Shown here one piece after another: positions 25,187-34,041 of a stretch of 43,054 bases of DNA; within the stretch, counting starts at the first letter, position 1; each line of letters begins with the position of its first letter. The stretch is taken from the NCBI GenBank assembly GCA_011369445.1, contig DRQF01000245.1, positions 1 through 43,054 on the forward strand, written 5' to 3'. The position numbers were made by a program, and so were the translations under genes. This DNA is from Planctomycetota bacterium. GTDB taxonomy: Bacteria; Planctomycetota; GCA-002687715; DRQF01. Below the pieces are notes generated by a model that was given only the letters and a program-made list of their open reading frames with translations, had not been told where the DNA came from and searched no databases.

Positions 25187-27640
25187 ATGCCCCAAGTCTT
25201 CGGAGCCGTTCGAAGTACCCTTCTGCGTCTGCTCGTCCTGAGTCTGCTCGCTCCCCATCTTGCGGCCCAAGAAAAGCCCCAGGAAGCCTATGCCCTCGCG
25301 GCGGGACTCTATGATCGAGGTCTGCACGACAGGGCCGCGGTGCGATTTCGTGCTTTCTTGGCCCGCCATCCCAAGCACCCCCTCGCTCCCCGCGCCCGAT
25401 TTTTCTTGGGCGCGTCGCTGCTCCGCACGGGCGATGAGGCGGGGGCCCTCGCGGCCTTCGAGTCCTACCTGGCCGATCGGGACGCCACCTTCGTCAAAGA
25501 GGCCCGCTATCGGGTGGGGGAGTTGCGTCGACGGCGAGGGGAGGCTGTGCGCGCCCTCGAAGCCCTCGATCCTCTCTTGGCGTCCGGGGATCTCGGCGAT
25601 CTGCGGGGGCCCGTGCTTCTTGCGCATGCTCTCGCCTCCGAGGCCGCCGGCAGGACGAAGGCGGCGAAAAGGAGCGGCTCTCGCCTCCTGGCGATGAAGA
25701 AGGTTCCAAGCTCTCTCGAGGAGCAGGCCAGCTTTCTCCTCGCGCGCTTGGAGTTCCGAGCAAAGCGCTTCAAGCAGGCGGTGAAGTTCTTGGCCTCCGC
25801 GGGAAAGTCTCCCGAGGCGCGGTATCTCCTGGCCCGCTCCGCGAGCGCTCTCGGAAACGACGAACAAGCGGCCTCGATTCTCGAATCCTTGTCCGGTAAG
25901 AGCGAGGACGAGGTGTTCGAGAACGAGGTGCGCTTTTCTCTCGCGTTCTCGCTCCATCGTTTGGGTCGCTATCGCGAGGCGTCGAAGGTTTTGACGTCAC
26001 TGCTTGCGGGCTCGATCCCCGAGGACTGGAAACGGGACGTGGTCTTTGCGCGCGGCGAGGCGGAATTCGCGGCCAACAGATTCGAGGCGGCCGCCCGCGA
26101 CTATGCCGAGCTTGCAAGGCAACCTCGGGCCTCCCACGGGATCGAGGCCCTCTACAAGTGGGGGTGGTGTCTATTCGAGGCGGGAGAACGGGATGCGGCG
26201 CTCACGTGCTTCGAGAAGGTCTTGGCGTTTGCGGGTGACAATGCGTGGGCCCCCGACGCGGCCTACCTGAAGGCGCTCATTCTCGACGACAAGGCCGAGG
26301 ACGCGAAAGGTCGGCGGGCCGCCCTGGCGGCTTGGGAGGTCGCAGGCCGGAGAGCTAGGAAACCGGACGAGCGGGCGCGCGCCGTTTTGAGGAGCGCTTG
26401 GCTGTCGCGCGACCTCGGCCGACACGGCGAGGCGTTGGAGAAGGCCGTCTCCTTGACCCGAGGGGAGCTTCCCGCGGACCTGCGTTCGGACGCTCTGTAC
26501 TTGATGGGGTTGGAGGCTCTCCAGGAGGGTCGCCCCAAACAGGCCATCGAGGCGCTGTCCCGGCTCGTGAAGGAGGGAGGGCCCCATCGGGAAGAGGCCC
26601 TGCTCCCCCTTGCGATGGCCTTTGAGCGAAGTCGCGAGCCCGCGCGAGCCAAGAAACCCCTGGAGGCGTTCCTCCGGGGCACCACGCGGGGGAAGGCGAG
26701 AATCCAGGCGCTTTATGAGTTGGGTTTCGTCTGCATGGACCTGAAGGACGTGGAGGGGGCCGTGCGGGCGTTCACCGCTCTGGTCGAAGAGGCTCCCGGC
26801 GACGCCTTGGCCGCGGAGGCGTTGTTTCGGCTGGGTGAGCTCCACTATGAGAAGAAGGACTTCGCCGCCGCGAGGAGGTTCTACTCACGGCTCGCCAGGC
26901 GCGAAGATGGCGGAGAACTTCGCGATAAGTGCCTGTACAAGCTCGGATGGTCCCTGCGGAAGCTGGAGAAGCCGGCCGCGGCGGCGAAAGCCTTCGAGGC
27001 TGTATCCAGGATCGAGGAGTCTCCCTTGGCCTCGGAGGCCGCCTACCTCGCGGGAGACGCGTGGGGCGCCGCGGGAGAGCCGGCCCGGGCACGGACCTGC
27101 TTCCACGCCGCATCCACGGATGCGAAGGGCCCCTACCGGGTGGAAGCGATTCTCCGGGAGGTCGTGGCCGCCGCGGAGTCGGGGGATGTGGAGGCTGTCT
27201 TGAAGCTGGCGCCCCGCGCCTTGGCGATCCGCGACGAGGGGCTCTTCGCCGTGGAAGCCCGGTCGGCCTGGGGCGACGCTCTCATGAAGAAGGAACAGTG
27301 GGTGTTGGCGCGACGCGCCTACCGTGGCCTCCTGCAGCGGCCGGCGGGAGCGCTGGCCGCTCGGGCTCAGTTTCGCATCGGTCTTTGTTTTCGGAACGCG
27401 GGGAAAAACGAAGAGGCCCTCGATGCGTGGCTGAAGGTGGGAATCCTCTTCGAAAACCCCGAGTGGGCGACCCGCGGTTTCTTGGCGGCGGCGGATCTAC
27501 TCGCAGCCCGCGGTGAGAAAGACAAGGCCGCGAAGTTGCTGACTGAGGCGGCTTCCAGGGCTCCCAGCTCTGAGCTGAAAGCCGCTGTCCGTGGCCGTTT
27601 GAGCCAACTCGCGAAGCAGAAGGAGGAGAAAAAACGATGA
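25187..27640 (+). CDS. Secreted TPR protein of the Tol/Ton-like operon (CpoB/YbgF-like role)
   Basis: The 817-residue product has a Sec signal peptide (LLRLLVLSLLAPHLAAQ) and then about 20 tetratricopeptide-like repeats of about 35 residues, for example DRAAVRFRAFLARHPKHPLA and ALAAFESYLADRD, through to the C-terminus. It should be a periplasmic or outer-membrane-facing superhelix for protein binding. In Tol-Pal operons the periplasmic TPR protein CpoB (YbgF) is much shorter (about 260 residues), so this is an enlarged counterpart by position rather than by proven homology. ATG 25187 has GGAGG 8 nt upstream; the GTG at 25133 has no site. The stop overlaps the ExbB start by ATGA, so stoichiometry with the next three genes is coupled. 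Confidence 0.88.
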   Translation: MPQVFGAVRSTLLRLLVLSLLAPHLAAQEKPQEAYALAAGLYDRGLHDRAAVRFRAFLARHPKHPLAPRARFFLGASLLRTGDEAGALAAFESYLADRDATFVKEARYRVGELRRRRGEAVRALEALDPLLASGDLGDLRGPVLLAHALASEAAGRTKAAKRSGSRLLAMKKVPSSLEEQASFLLARLEFRAKRFKQAVKFLASAGKSPEARYLLARSASALGNDEQAASILESLSGKSEDEVFENEVRFSLAFSLHRLGRYREASKVLTSLLAGSIPEDWKRDVVFARGEAEFAANRFEAAARDYAELARQPRASHGIEALYKWGWCLFEAGERDAALTCFEKVLAFAGDNAWAPDAAYLKALILDDKAEDAKGRRAALAAWEVAGRRARKPDERARAVLRSAWLSRDLGRHGEALEKAVSLTRGELPADLRSDALYLMGLEALQEGRPKQAIEALSRLVKEGGPHREEALLPLAMAFERSREPARAKKPLEAFLRGTTRGKARIQALYELGFVCMDLKDVEGAVRAFTALVEEAPGDALAAEALFRLGELHYEKKDFAAARRFYSRLARREDGGELRDKCLYKLGWSLRKLEKPAAAAKAFEAVSRIEESPLASEAAYLAGDAWGAAGEPARARTCFHAASTDAKGPYRVEAILREVVAAAESGDVEAVLKLAPRALAIRDEGLFAVEARSAWGDALMKKEQWVLARRAYRGLLQRPAGALAARAQFRIGLCFRNAGKNEEALDAWLKVGILFENPEWATRGFLAAADLLAARGEKDKAAKLLTEAASRAPSSELKAAVRGRLSQLAKQKEEKKR

Positions 27641-28347
27641 GCACTCTCTCGTGCCGCATGGCTGCGCCTCTGGTCTTTTTGGCCGCTCCGCAAGCGGAGC
27701 CCCTGCTCGGCGGCGGGTTCGCCGACATCTTCGAGAAGGGCGGTGTGGTGATGTACATCATCGTGGGCCTGTCGGTGGTTGGATTGGCCTTCGCCTTCGA
27801 GCGGTTGGTCGCCCTCAGGCGAGGGGTTCTCGTTCCCAAGGCGTGGACCGGTGAACTCCGCGAGGCGGTGAAGTCGGGAGACGCTGCGAAAGTGGAGCAA
27901 TTCCTGAAAGAGGAGAAGGGGCCTTTGGCGAGGATCCTTTCCGCGGGTTTCGCCGTCCGCAACATGGGACGGCGAGAAATGGAGCGGGTCATGGAAGCGG
28001 TCGGGGCGCATGAGTTGTCTCGCGTGAAGCGACCCATCGGTCCCTTGGCGGTTCTTGCCACCGTCGAACCCCTCTTGGGTCTGTTGGGGACGATTCTCGG
28101 AATGATCAGTACGTTCAACCTGCTCCAGTCCACGTCCGCGGCCGACCGCGTGGCGACCCTTGCACCCGGAATCGGGCAGGCTCTGTACACGACGGCGGCA
28201 GGACTGTGCGTGGCCATCCCCTTCGTGCTCCTCCATCATTTTCTGACGGGCAAGGCCCACCGGATTGCCGAGGACTGGAGTCTCGTGGGGACGGAATTCG
28301 TTGCCGACTGGGACGTCGAGGACGCGGGCCGGGAGCGTGCGGCATGA
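27637..28347 (+). CDS. exbB: MotA/TolQ/ExbB proton channel protein
   Basis: The 236-residue inner-membrane protein matches ExbB/TolQ. It has an N-terminal hydrophobic segment, then the first helix (VVMYIIVGLSVVGLAFAFERL), a cytoplasmic region of about 100 residues, and the paired helices with the hallmark EPLLGLLGTILGMISTF and GIGQALYTTAAGLCVAIPF. These form the pentamer around two ExbD/TolR helices and use the proton gradient to move a TonB/TolA partner. The start overlaps the stop of the TPR gene and the stop overlaps the start of exbD, both ATGA. The exb naming is by family; tolQ would be equally justified because the neighbours look more Tol-like. Confidence 0.95.
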   Translation: MSTLSCRMAAPLVFLAAPQAEPLLGGGFADIFEKGGVVMYIIVGLSVVGLAFAFERLVALRRGVLVPKAWTGELREAVKSGDAAKVEQFLKEEKGPLARILSAGFAVRNMGRREMERVMEAVGAHELSRVKRPIGPLAVLATVEPLLGLLGTILGMISTFNLLQSTSAADRVATLAPGIGQALYTTAAGLCVAIPFVLLHHFLTGKAHRIAEDWSLVGTEFVADWDVEDAGRERAA

Positions 28348-28766
28348 GAATCTCCACCGCGGGCAGCGGCGAGTCGGCGCCCCTCGTCAATCTGACGCCC
28401 CTCATCGACGTGGTGTTCCTCCTCCTCATCTTCTTCATGGTGACGGCGCAGTTTCAGGAGGACGAGAGAGATCTCTCCGTCGACCTTCCCGGCGCGGAGA
28501 ACAGCGACCCGATCAGAGACCTGCCGGAGGTCCTTTTCGTCAATGTCAGGAAGGATGGCTCGCTGACGGTGGGCGAGCGCAGCTTGGATACCAGCGAGCT
28601 GCGCCGTCTGCTTGCGCGGGCCAAACGCAAGAATGCGAATCAAAAGGTCGTGGTCCGCGCGGATGCCGAAGTGGCTCTGAGACATCCCGTCGAGGTGTTC
28701 GACGTCTGCATGGGCTTGAGGATTCCTTTCTCGATGGCGACCCATGACTCCGGAAGGGAGCGATGA
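28344..28766 (+). CDS. exbD: ExbD/TolR biopolymer transport protein
   Basis: The 140-residue protein has a short cytoplasmic N-terminus, one membrane helix with the proton-carrying aspartate in NLTPLIDVVFLLLIFFM (Asp22), and a periplasmic domain with VFVNVRKDGSLTVGERSL and VVVRADAEVALRHPVEVFD, the normal ExbD/TolR fold. Together with ExbB it should form a proton-driven motor in the inner membrane. The ATG overlaps the ExbB stop and its own stop overlaps the start of the 1185-residue partner gene. It uses a conventional length, so nothing is fused here; the novelty is in the partner. Confidence 0.95.
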   Translation: MRISTAGSGESAPLVNLTPLIDVVFLLLIFFMVTAQFQEDERDLSVDLPGAENSDPIRDLPEVLFVNVRKDGSLTVGERSLDTSELRRLLARAKRKNANQKVVVRADAEVALRHPVEVFDVCMGLRIPFSMATHDSGRER

Positions 28767-31700
28767 GCCAGACGCGAAGGATTTGGCGAAGGCGGATAGG
28801 CGTGGTCGCCCTGGGACTGGGAATCCTGCTCGCAATCCTCTGGGGAGCGGGCGACCGCATTTTCGCGCATCGTCGTATCACCGATGGTGAACGCATGAGA
28901 ACCCCCGAGGCCTGGTCGGGGGCCATGCGCTATGTCTGGGACGACGTCGGCGAGGTTTTGAAACCCTCGGAGGGGGAGGAAATCCGGGGCGGCGATGTCG
29001 CTCGGGACGGAGCCCTCATTTTCGCACGCCGACGGTCTCCCGGGAACTGGATGCTGTGGTGGCGCCCTGTTGGCGAGACGGAACCCCGACCGGCTTTCGA
29101 ACTGGAGCAATCGGGGAACGACGTCGATCCGACCTGGTCGCAGGACGGGAAGCGGGTGCTCTTCGCGTCCGACAGACAGGGAGGTCGCGGCGGATTCGAC
29201 CTGTGGATCGCGGACCGCACCGAGGAGGGACTCTCCCGTCCTCGCCCTCTATCCGGTCCCGTGAACGGGCCGTTCGACGAGCGCCATCCGGCTCTCCACC
29301 CCGTGACGGGGGCGCTCGTGTTCAGCAGCAATCGCCGATCGGAAGACGGGCTGAGGTTTTCCCTCTATACGTCGCCGGTCGTTCCGGGCGGATTTGGGCC
29401 ACCCAGCGAATTCGAAGCTCTTGCCGAGTGGGAGGGGGACGTCCGCGCGCCGAGCTTTTCTCCCGATGGGCGCTCCTTGTTCTTTGCGAGCGAGGCTCCC
29501 GGAGGCCTCGGGGGCTACGACCTTTATCGGTGGATTCGTGGACCGGAAGGGCTCTCCCGGGTGGAGCCCTTGACCTTTCTGAACGGGCCTTCGGACGAGA
29601 TGGACCCTGCGGTGAGCCCGGACGGGCGCCGAATCCTCTTCGTGCGTTGTCCCGAGGAGACGCCCGGTCTGAACGGTCGTCTCCACGCCGCGATCATCCG
29701 AGAGATCTTCCAGATGTCCGAGGCGCCGGGTGTTTGGTGGAGAAGCCTCGTCTATGCGTTGGCGGCGCTGCTCATCGCCCTCCTGAGCATGTTCCTGTTT
29801 CTCAGGTGGGGGCGACTGCATCCTTTCATCAAGTTTCTCGTGCTCTCTGTCCTGGCCCACCTGTTGTTCCTGCTATTCGCGCCTCGACCTCAGGAGGAGG
29901 TGATCGAGGGTGGGGGAGGGGGTTCCCCCCGGTATTCATTCTCGGTGAGTCGAGAGGAGTCGGAAGGCCAGAGCGCTCCCGCGGGGCGAGTCGGGGAGCA
30001 TCTGCGGCCCACGGCTCGGGGGCTGGACGATGGACAGTGGCAACCGGAAGCGGCCGCCCAGAAACCGCCCTCTTTGACCCGTCCGTCCCTCGCGACCTGG
30101 AGGGCGCCCGACCCGACGCAGCGCACGGCGCAAGCCACAAGCCCCGCAGGTGACGAGGCGCTCGTGCTACGAGAGAAAGCGTCCCTCGGCGGTACAACGA
30201 GGCCAGATCGACAGGCTCCGTCCGCGGGGGCCCTCGCCGCGCGCCGTCTCGGGACCGAGATGGGCGGGGGGCGGAATCGTCTCCCGGCACCGCTTGGCCT
30301 CTCGTCCGGGATGCCGGCGACGGCGCCGAGGCGGCCCGGAACCGATCGTGCGGAACTCGAGAGAGGGGAAGCCACCGTTCGCCGGGGAATGGGGGGCCGT
30401 GGACCCGCCGGGCATCTCTCGGAAGGTCTCGAGAAGATCTCTGCGAGCTCTCCCGGAGAGGTCGCCGCCCGGAAGGATCCGACGGCTCTTCCCGAGGGAC
30501 CACCCCTTGCCGCTCGTCGCTTCGACCGCGGTCGTCCAGGATCCTTGGGAAAGGAGGGATGGGGCCTGGAGGGAAGCCCCTTGGCCGCCCGACCGAAGGT
30601 CTCCGCCCCACCGGCTGTGGGAATCCAGCGAAGCGGCATCCCCGCACTTCCCACTGCAAGGAGCGGTGGAGATGTGTCGCCAAGTCTCACCGCTGGGGTG
30701 GCGGGGCCAAGCCGTGGTGATGTCGACGTGCCGGCCTCCGGGGACCCTCTCCGTCGGGGCCCCACGACTGTGCGCCTCCCCAGGAGTGCCGGATTCGAAC
30801 GTCTTTCCGCCGTCTCGAGCGCGGTCGGTCATTCCCTCCCGCCTCGCCCGGCCGCCACGGGGCAGGCTCCCCATGACCTGAGTCTCTCCGCCCCGAGGCG
30901 ACGGGAGGTCGAACGTCCCTGGCCGGAGATCTACGCCGGGCGACGCGGCGCGGCGAAACAACGTGCTCTCGAGGAGGGGGGAGGCTCGGAGGCGACGGAG
31001 GCCTCTGTCCTTGCCGGACTCCGCTATCTCGCCTCCAAGCAGCGCAGGAACGGCGCGTGGGGAGACGGCACGCTTCACGACAAGTACGGAGACCGTCGCG
31101 CCGGGAAGACGGGGCTGGCTCTTTTGGCATTCCTGGGAGCGGGGCATGACGGTCGAAGAGAGGGTGAATTCAAAGACACTGTGTCCCGAGGCCTTGACTT
31201 TCTGCTGTCGGAGCAGCGCTCCAACGGCCATGTGGGGGGGGGATCGTCCTACAGTCACGGCATCGCGACCTATGCGCTGGCCGAAGCCTGGGCCCTCGCC
31301 CGTGAGCCGAAGCTTCGGCGTCCCTTGGGGAAAGCGGTTCGCCGGATCATCCGCGCTCAGCATCGTGGTGGTGGCCGCTTGAATGGGGGATGGGGCTACT
31401 TCTATGCGGACGAGGAGCGGCGTTTCGATTCCTATCCGCGACTCTCCGTTTCGGCATGGCAGATCATGGCTCTAGCCTCAGCAAGGTTGGGTGGGGTCGG
31501 CGGCCTACGATCCGCGCTCGATCGAGCGGCGCGATTCTTGGAGGGCGCGTGGGACCCTGGTTTGGACGCGTTCCGCTACAACCACGATCCGAAGTGGCTG
31601 CGGTCCGGTTACCCCACGCTTCCCGGCTCGTCCGCGGCGGCGGTCTTCGCTCTGGGGCTCCTCGACCCTTCGCGGGATGACGAACTCATGGCCGCGGGGC

Positions 31701-32320
31701 TGCGGCACATTCTGCAAAGACCGCCTCGATTCCGTTGGCGGAGGCCCCCGTCCCGCGACTTCGTCACCAAGGCGAAGGGGAATCTGTACTTCCACTACTA
31801 CGCGGCTTTGGCCTTGCACCGCCGCGGTGGGAGAGCATGGCGGCGGTGGAACGAGGAGCTGAAACGGTTGCTGACAAAGAATCAGTCCTCGGACGGATCG
31901 TGGAGGCCGATCTCGCCCTATGCGGAGTACGCTGGCGATCGGAACGGGGACAGGATCTACACGACGTCCCTCGCCGTTCTGACTCTGGAGGTCTACTATC
32001 GATACTTGACGCCGCTGCTCTCAAAGGAGGCCTTGAATGACACCATGCAAGAGGAAACTTTCGTGGTGATTCACGAGGTCCGGCCCGGTTCGACCGCGGA
32101 GCAAGCCGGTTTGGCGGTCGGCGATATCATCCTCGAGGTCAATGGAAAGGTCGTGGAGAAACCGACCGACCTTCTGCGGCTGCTTCGGAGGCGACCTGGA
32201 AAAACCGAGGCGACTGAACTCCTCCTCCGCAGGGGAGGGAGGCTCAGTCGCCTCCAGTTCCAGGGACCGCTGGGCGGTCTTGGCGTCAGTTCCGAATCCT
32301 CAACTCATGGGCGTCGGTGA
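28763..32320 (+). CDS. Propeller / TonB-like helix / toroid / PDZ fusion protein
   Basis: This 1185-residue protein appears to be the partner of the ExbB/ExbD motor. Domains in order: TM1 (residues 12-29); a TolB-like beta-propeller of WD40/PD40 repeats (about 60-300; DPTWSQDGKRVLFASDR, APSFSPDGRSLFFASE, DPAVSPDGRRILFVR); TM2 (327-348); TM3 (355-373) with LSVLAH, matching the SxxxH signature of TonB and TolA helices (Ser362, His366); a disordered Pro/Arg/Gly/Ala linker (about 374-745); an alpha-alpha toroid of prenyltransferase/squalene-oxidase repeats (about 746-1085; GLRYLASKQRRNGAWGDG, TTSLAVLTLEVYYRYL); and a PDZ domain (about 1098-1170; VRPGSTAEQAGLAVGDIILE). Predicted topology puts propeller, linker, toroid and PDZ in the periplasm. 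No DXDD cyclase motif is seen, so the toroid probably binds rather than cyclises. The ATG overlaps the ExbD stop; the 3' end overlaps the FG-GAP gene by 35 bp. Confidence 0.9.
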   Translation: MSQTRRIWRRRIGVVALGLGILLAILWGAGDRIFAHRRITDGERMRTPEAWSGAMRYVWDDVGEVLKPSEGEEIRGGDVARDGALIFARRRSPGNWMLWWRPVGETEPRPAFELEQSGNDVDPTWSQDGKRVLFASDRQGGRGGFDLWIADRTEEGLSRPRPLSGPVNGPFDERHPALHPVTGALVFSSNRRSEDGLRFSLYTSPVVPGGFGPPSEFEALAEWEGDVRAPSFSPDGRSLFFASEAPGGLGGYDLYRWIRGPEGLSRVEPLTFLNGPSDEMDPAVSPDGRRILFVRCPEETPGLNGRLHAAIIREIFQMSEAPGVWWRSLVYALAALLIALLSMFLFLRWGRLHPFIKFLVLSVLAHLLFLLFAPRPQEEVIEGGGGGSPRYSFSVSREESEGQSAPAGRVGEHLRPTARGLDDGQWQPEAAAQKPPSLTRPSLATWRAPDPTQRTAQATSPAGDEALVLREKASLGGTTRPDRQAPSAGALAARRLGTEMGGGRNRLPAPLGLSSGMPATAPRRPGTDRAELERGEATVRRGMGGRGPAGHLSEGLEKISASSPGEVAARKDPTALPEGPPLAARRFDRGRPGSLGKEGWGLEGSPLAARPKVSAPPAVGIQRSGIPALPTARSGGDVSPSLTAGVAGPSRGDVDVPASGDPLRRGPTTVRLPRSAGFERLSAVSSAVGHSLPPRPAATGQAPHDLSLSAPRRREVERPWPEIYAGRRGAAKQRALEEGGGSEATEASVLAGLRYLASKQRRNGAWGDGTLHDKYGDRRAGKTGLALLAFLGAGHDGRREGEFKDTVSRGLDFLLSEQRSNGHVGGGSSYSHGIATYALAEAWALAREPKLRRPLGKAVRRIIRAQHRGGGRLNGGWGYFYADEERRFDSYPRLSVSAWQIMALASARLGGVGGLRSALDRAARFLEGAWDPGLDAFRYNHDPKWLRSGYPTLPGSSAAAVFALGLLDPSRDDELMAAGLRHILQRPPRFRWRRPPSRDFVTKAKGNLYFHYYAALALHRRGGRAWRRWNEELKRLLTKNQSSDGSWRPISPYAEYAGDRNGDRIYTTSLAVLTLEVYYRYLTPLLSKEALNDTMQEETFVVIHEVRPGSTAEQAGLAVGDIILEVNGKVVEKPTDLLRLLRRRPGKTEATELLLRRGGRLSRLQFQGPLGGLGVSSESSTHGRR

Positions 32321-33836
32321 GGGCCATGACTCCGTTGGCCGCTGTCGGCGTGAGGGATGCCCCCTGCAACATGACGCTGAGTGGAATCGTGGCGGGCGGG
32401 ATCTGGAATGTGATGCTCTCTCCCGTCGGTGCCAGACCCGTGGTCTGGAGCACGATGGCGCCGAACCCGAAGTCATTGAGATAGAGATTCGGGAACGGTT
32501 GCAGAGGAGGGAATGCGGGCAGGAACGCCTGTGCGCCGACTCCCGAGAAGAGGCCGTTGAACGTGCCGTTGGGGGACAGCAACTCCACCGTCACCATGTC
32601 CAGTTCGTTGACCTTCTTGATCGTGTCCGTGGCCGTGGGCGTCGCGCCATTCACGCCGCTGGAAAGGATGAGGTCCTCGTTCGTGCCCGGATACGCGGGC
32701 GTGGGCGTGGTGTTGCGCAGAACGCTGATGTCGTCGCTCGTGAAATTCGCCACGACGATGTCGTCATCGAAGTCGTTGTCGAGGTCGGCCACCAGCACGT
32801 TGATGGGATTGAGGCCCAGATAGATGTTTTGCGGGGCGCTGAATCCACCGACGCCGTCGTTGTTCATGAGAGAAATGTTCAGCCCATCGAAGTTGACGGC
32901 CACGAGGTCGTAGCCCAGGGCGTGATCGTGGTCGATGACTTTCGCTCCGACGGGAGCGTCGCTGGCCATGATGCTGACGGGGGAAAGAAAGCTGATCTGG
33001 GAGCCGCTCGAGTTGTAGAGAATCGTGACATCGTCGCTGGCCGGGTTGGCGGTGACGACGTCGAGCTTGTGATCGTGATCGAGATCGACGATCTCCACGC
33101 TCACCGGGAAAAGTCCGGTCGTGAAGGTTCCCGCGGGAACGAGTGCCGTGCCGTTGTTCTGAAGGACGACCACCTGGTTTTGACCGCCCAAGGTGACGAC
33201 CGCATCCCGGTCCCCGTCATTGTCCAGGTCCCCGAAGGCGATGGCGGTCGGAAGGATTCCGATGAAGCTGGAGCCGAGAACGGTGAAGTTTCCGGAGCCG
33301 TCGTTCTCGATCGCCGTGAGTTGATTCGGCAGGTTGTTCAGGACCATGATGTCGAGATCACCGTCGGAGTCGAAGTCCTCGGCAACGAGATTGACCGGAT
33401 CGAGCCCGACCGGAATGACGATGGGCGATGCAAAAACCGCACCCCCCATGTTCTCGACATAGATCAGCGAGCCCGCGCCTCGGCAGATGCCGGCGATGTC
33501 GTCATCTCCATCTCCATCGAAGTCGGCGGCCGTGAGCGCGCCGGGATTGAGAGGAGTCTGGATGATCTGGCCCAACGAGAAGTTCATGGAACCGTCGTTG
33601 TGCAGCAGAACGATCGCGTTGTCGAAGACATGGCTGACCGCCAGATCGACGCTACCGTCTCCGTTGAAGTCACTGGCCGCAAGGCCCGTGGGACCGTTGC
33701 CCACCGGGAGGAGCCCGGCGCCCTCGAATCGGAGTTGTTGTCCGACCGCCACGGCGGGGAGGCAGAGAAACATCAGCAGCAGAACGGTCCCGCTGCCGAG
33801 CCCGATGCCCGTAGGATTCGTGTGGGGTTTGTTCAT
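32286..33836 (-). CDS. Secreted FG-GAP/VCBS repeat protein
   Basis: The 516-residue product has a signal peptide (TVLLLMFLCLPAVAVGQ) and at least six integrin-like FG-GAP/VCBS repeats, each with a calcium-binding DxDxDGxxD-type loop: DFNGDGSVDLAV, DFDGDGDDDIAG, DFDSDGDLDIMV, DLDNDGDRDAVV, DLDHDHKLDVVT and DLDNDFDDDIVV. These form a beta-propeller that binds calcium and often a surface ligand. The C-terminal about 130 residues contain a separate beta-rich module ending with LTDAHELRIRN. No membrane anchor or sortase signal is present. ATG 33836 has AGGTGA upstream. A nested hairpin lies just before the ribosome-binding site. The last 35 bp overlap the toroid fusion gene on the opposite strand. 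Ligand unknown. Confidence 0.92.
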   Translation of the reverse strand: MNKPHTNPTGIGLGSGTVLLLMFLCLPAVAVGQQLRFEGAGLLPVGNGPTGLAASDFNGDGSVDLAVSHVFDNAIVLLHNDGSMNFSLGQIIQTPLNPGALTAADFDGDGDDDIAGICRGAGSLIYVENMGGAVFASPIVIPVGLDPVNLVAEDFDSDGDLDIMVLNNLPNQLTAIENDGSGNFTVLGSSFIGILPTAIAFGDLDNDGDRDAVVTLGGQNQVVVLQNNGTALVPAGTFTTGLFPVSVEIVDLDHDHKLDVVTANPASDDVTILYNSSGSQISFLSPVSIMASDAPVGAKVIDHDHALGYDLVAVNFDGLNISLMNNDGVGGFSAPQNIYLGLNPINVLVADLDNDFDDDIVVANFTSDDISVLRNTTPTPAYPGTNEDLILSSGVNGATPTATDTIKKVNELDMVTVELLSPNGTFNGLFSGVGAQAFLPAFPPLQPFPNLYLNDFGFGAIVLQTTGLAPTGESITFQIPPATIPLSVMLQGASLTPTAANGVMALTDAHELRIRN

Positions 33837-33860
33837 GGTTTTGTCACCTAATACGGCAGT

Positions 33861-33917
33861 CGAGGTTCTTCCTTCGTCGGCGGCCTGCTCTCTTCGGAGA
33901 ACCGACGAGAACCCTCG
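33861..33917 (-). promoter_or_regulatory. Nested leader hairpin upstream of the FG-GAP gene
   Basis: Three stacked stems are seen: an outer stem (33861-33869 with 33908-33917, one bulged base), a middle 6-bp stem (33875-33880 CGTCGG with 33902-33907 CCGACG) and an apical 4-bp stem around TTCG (33889-33900). It ends about 24 nt before the start codon, just upstream of the AGGTGA ribosome-binding site, so it would lie in the mRNA leader and could influence translation or stability. Confidence 0.4.
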
Positions 33918-34041
33918 CTCAATCCTGAAATAGCCAAAACTGGAGTCACCTTACCCCGTAGGTGTTGGATGACGAAGAAAAAAGGAGATTCGTCGCTGCC
34001 CGTTTGCGCTCTCGCGGATCGGGGCGACCGGGTCGGGATGA

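Noticed and set aside
32142-33851. 569-codon plus-strand open frame opposite the FG-GAP gene
   Set aside because: Its Asp/Val/Arg-rich repeats are the reverse complement of the calcium-binding repeats; no start signal is present.
33971-33994. Hairpin GACGAA/TTCGTC with an A-rich loop as a terminator of the OsmC-like gene
   Set aside because: The stem is only 6 bp with a 12-nt loop and no T-tract after it on the minus strand.
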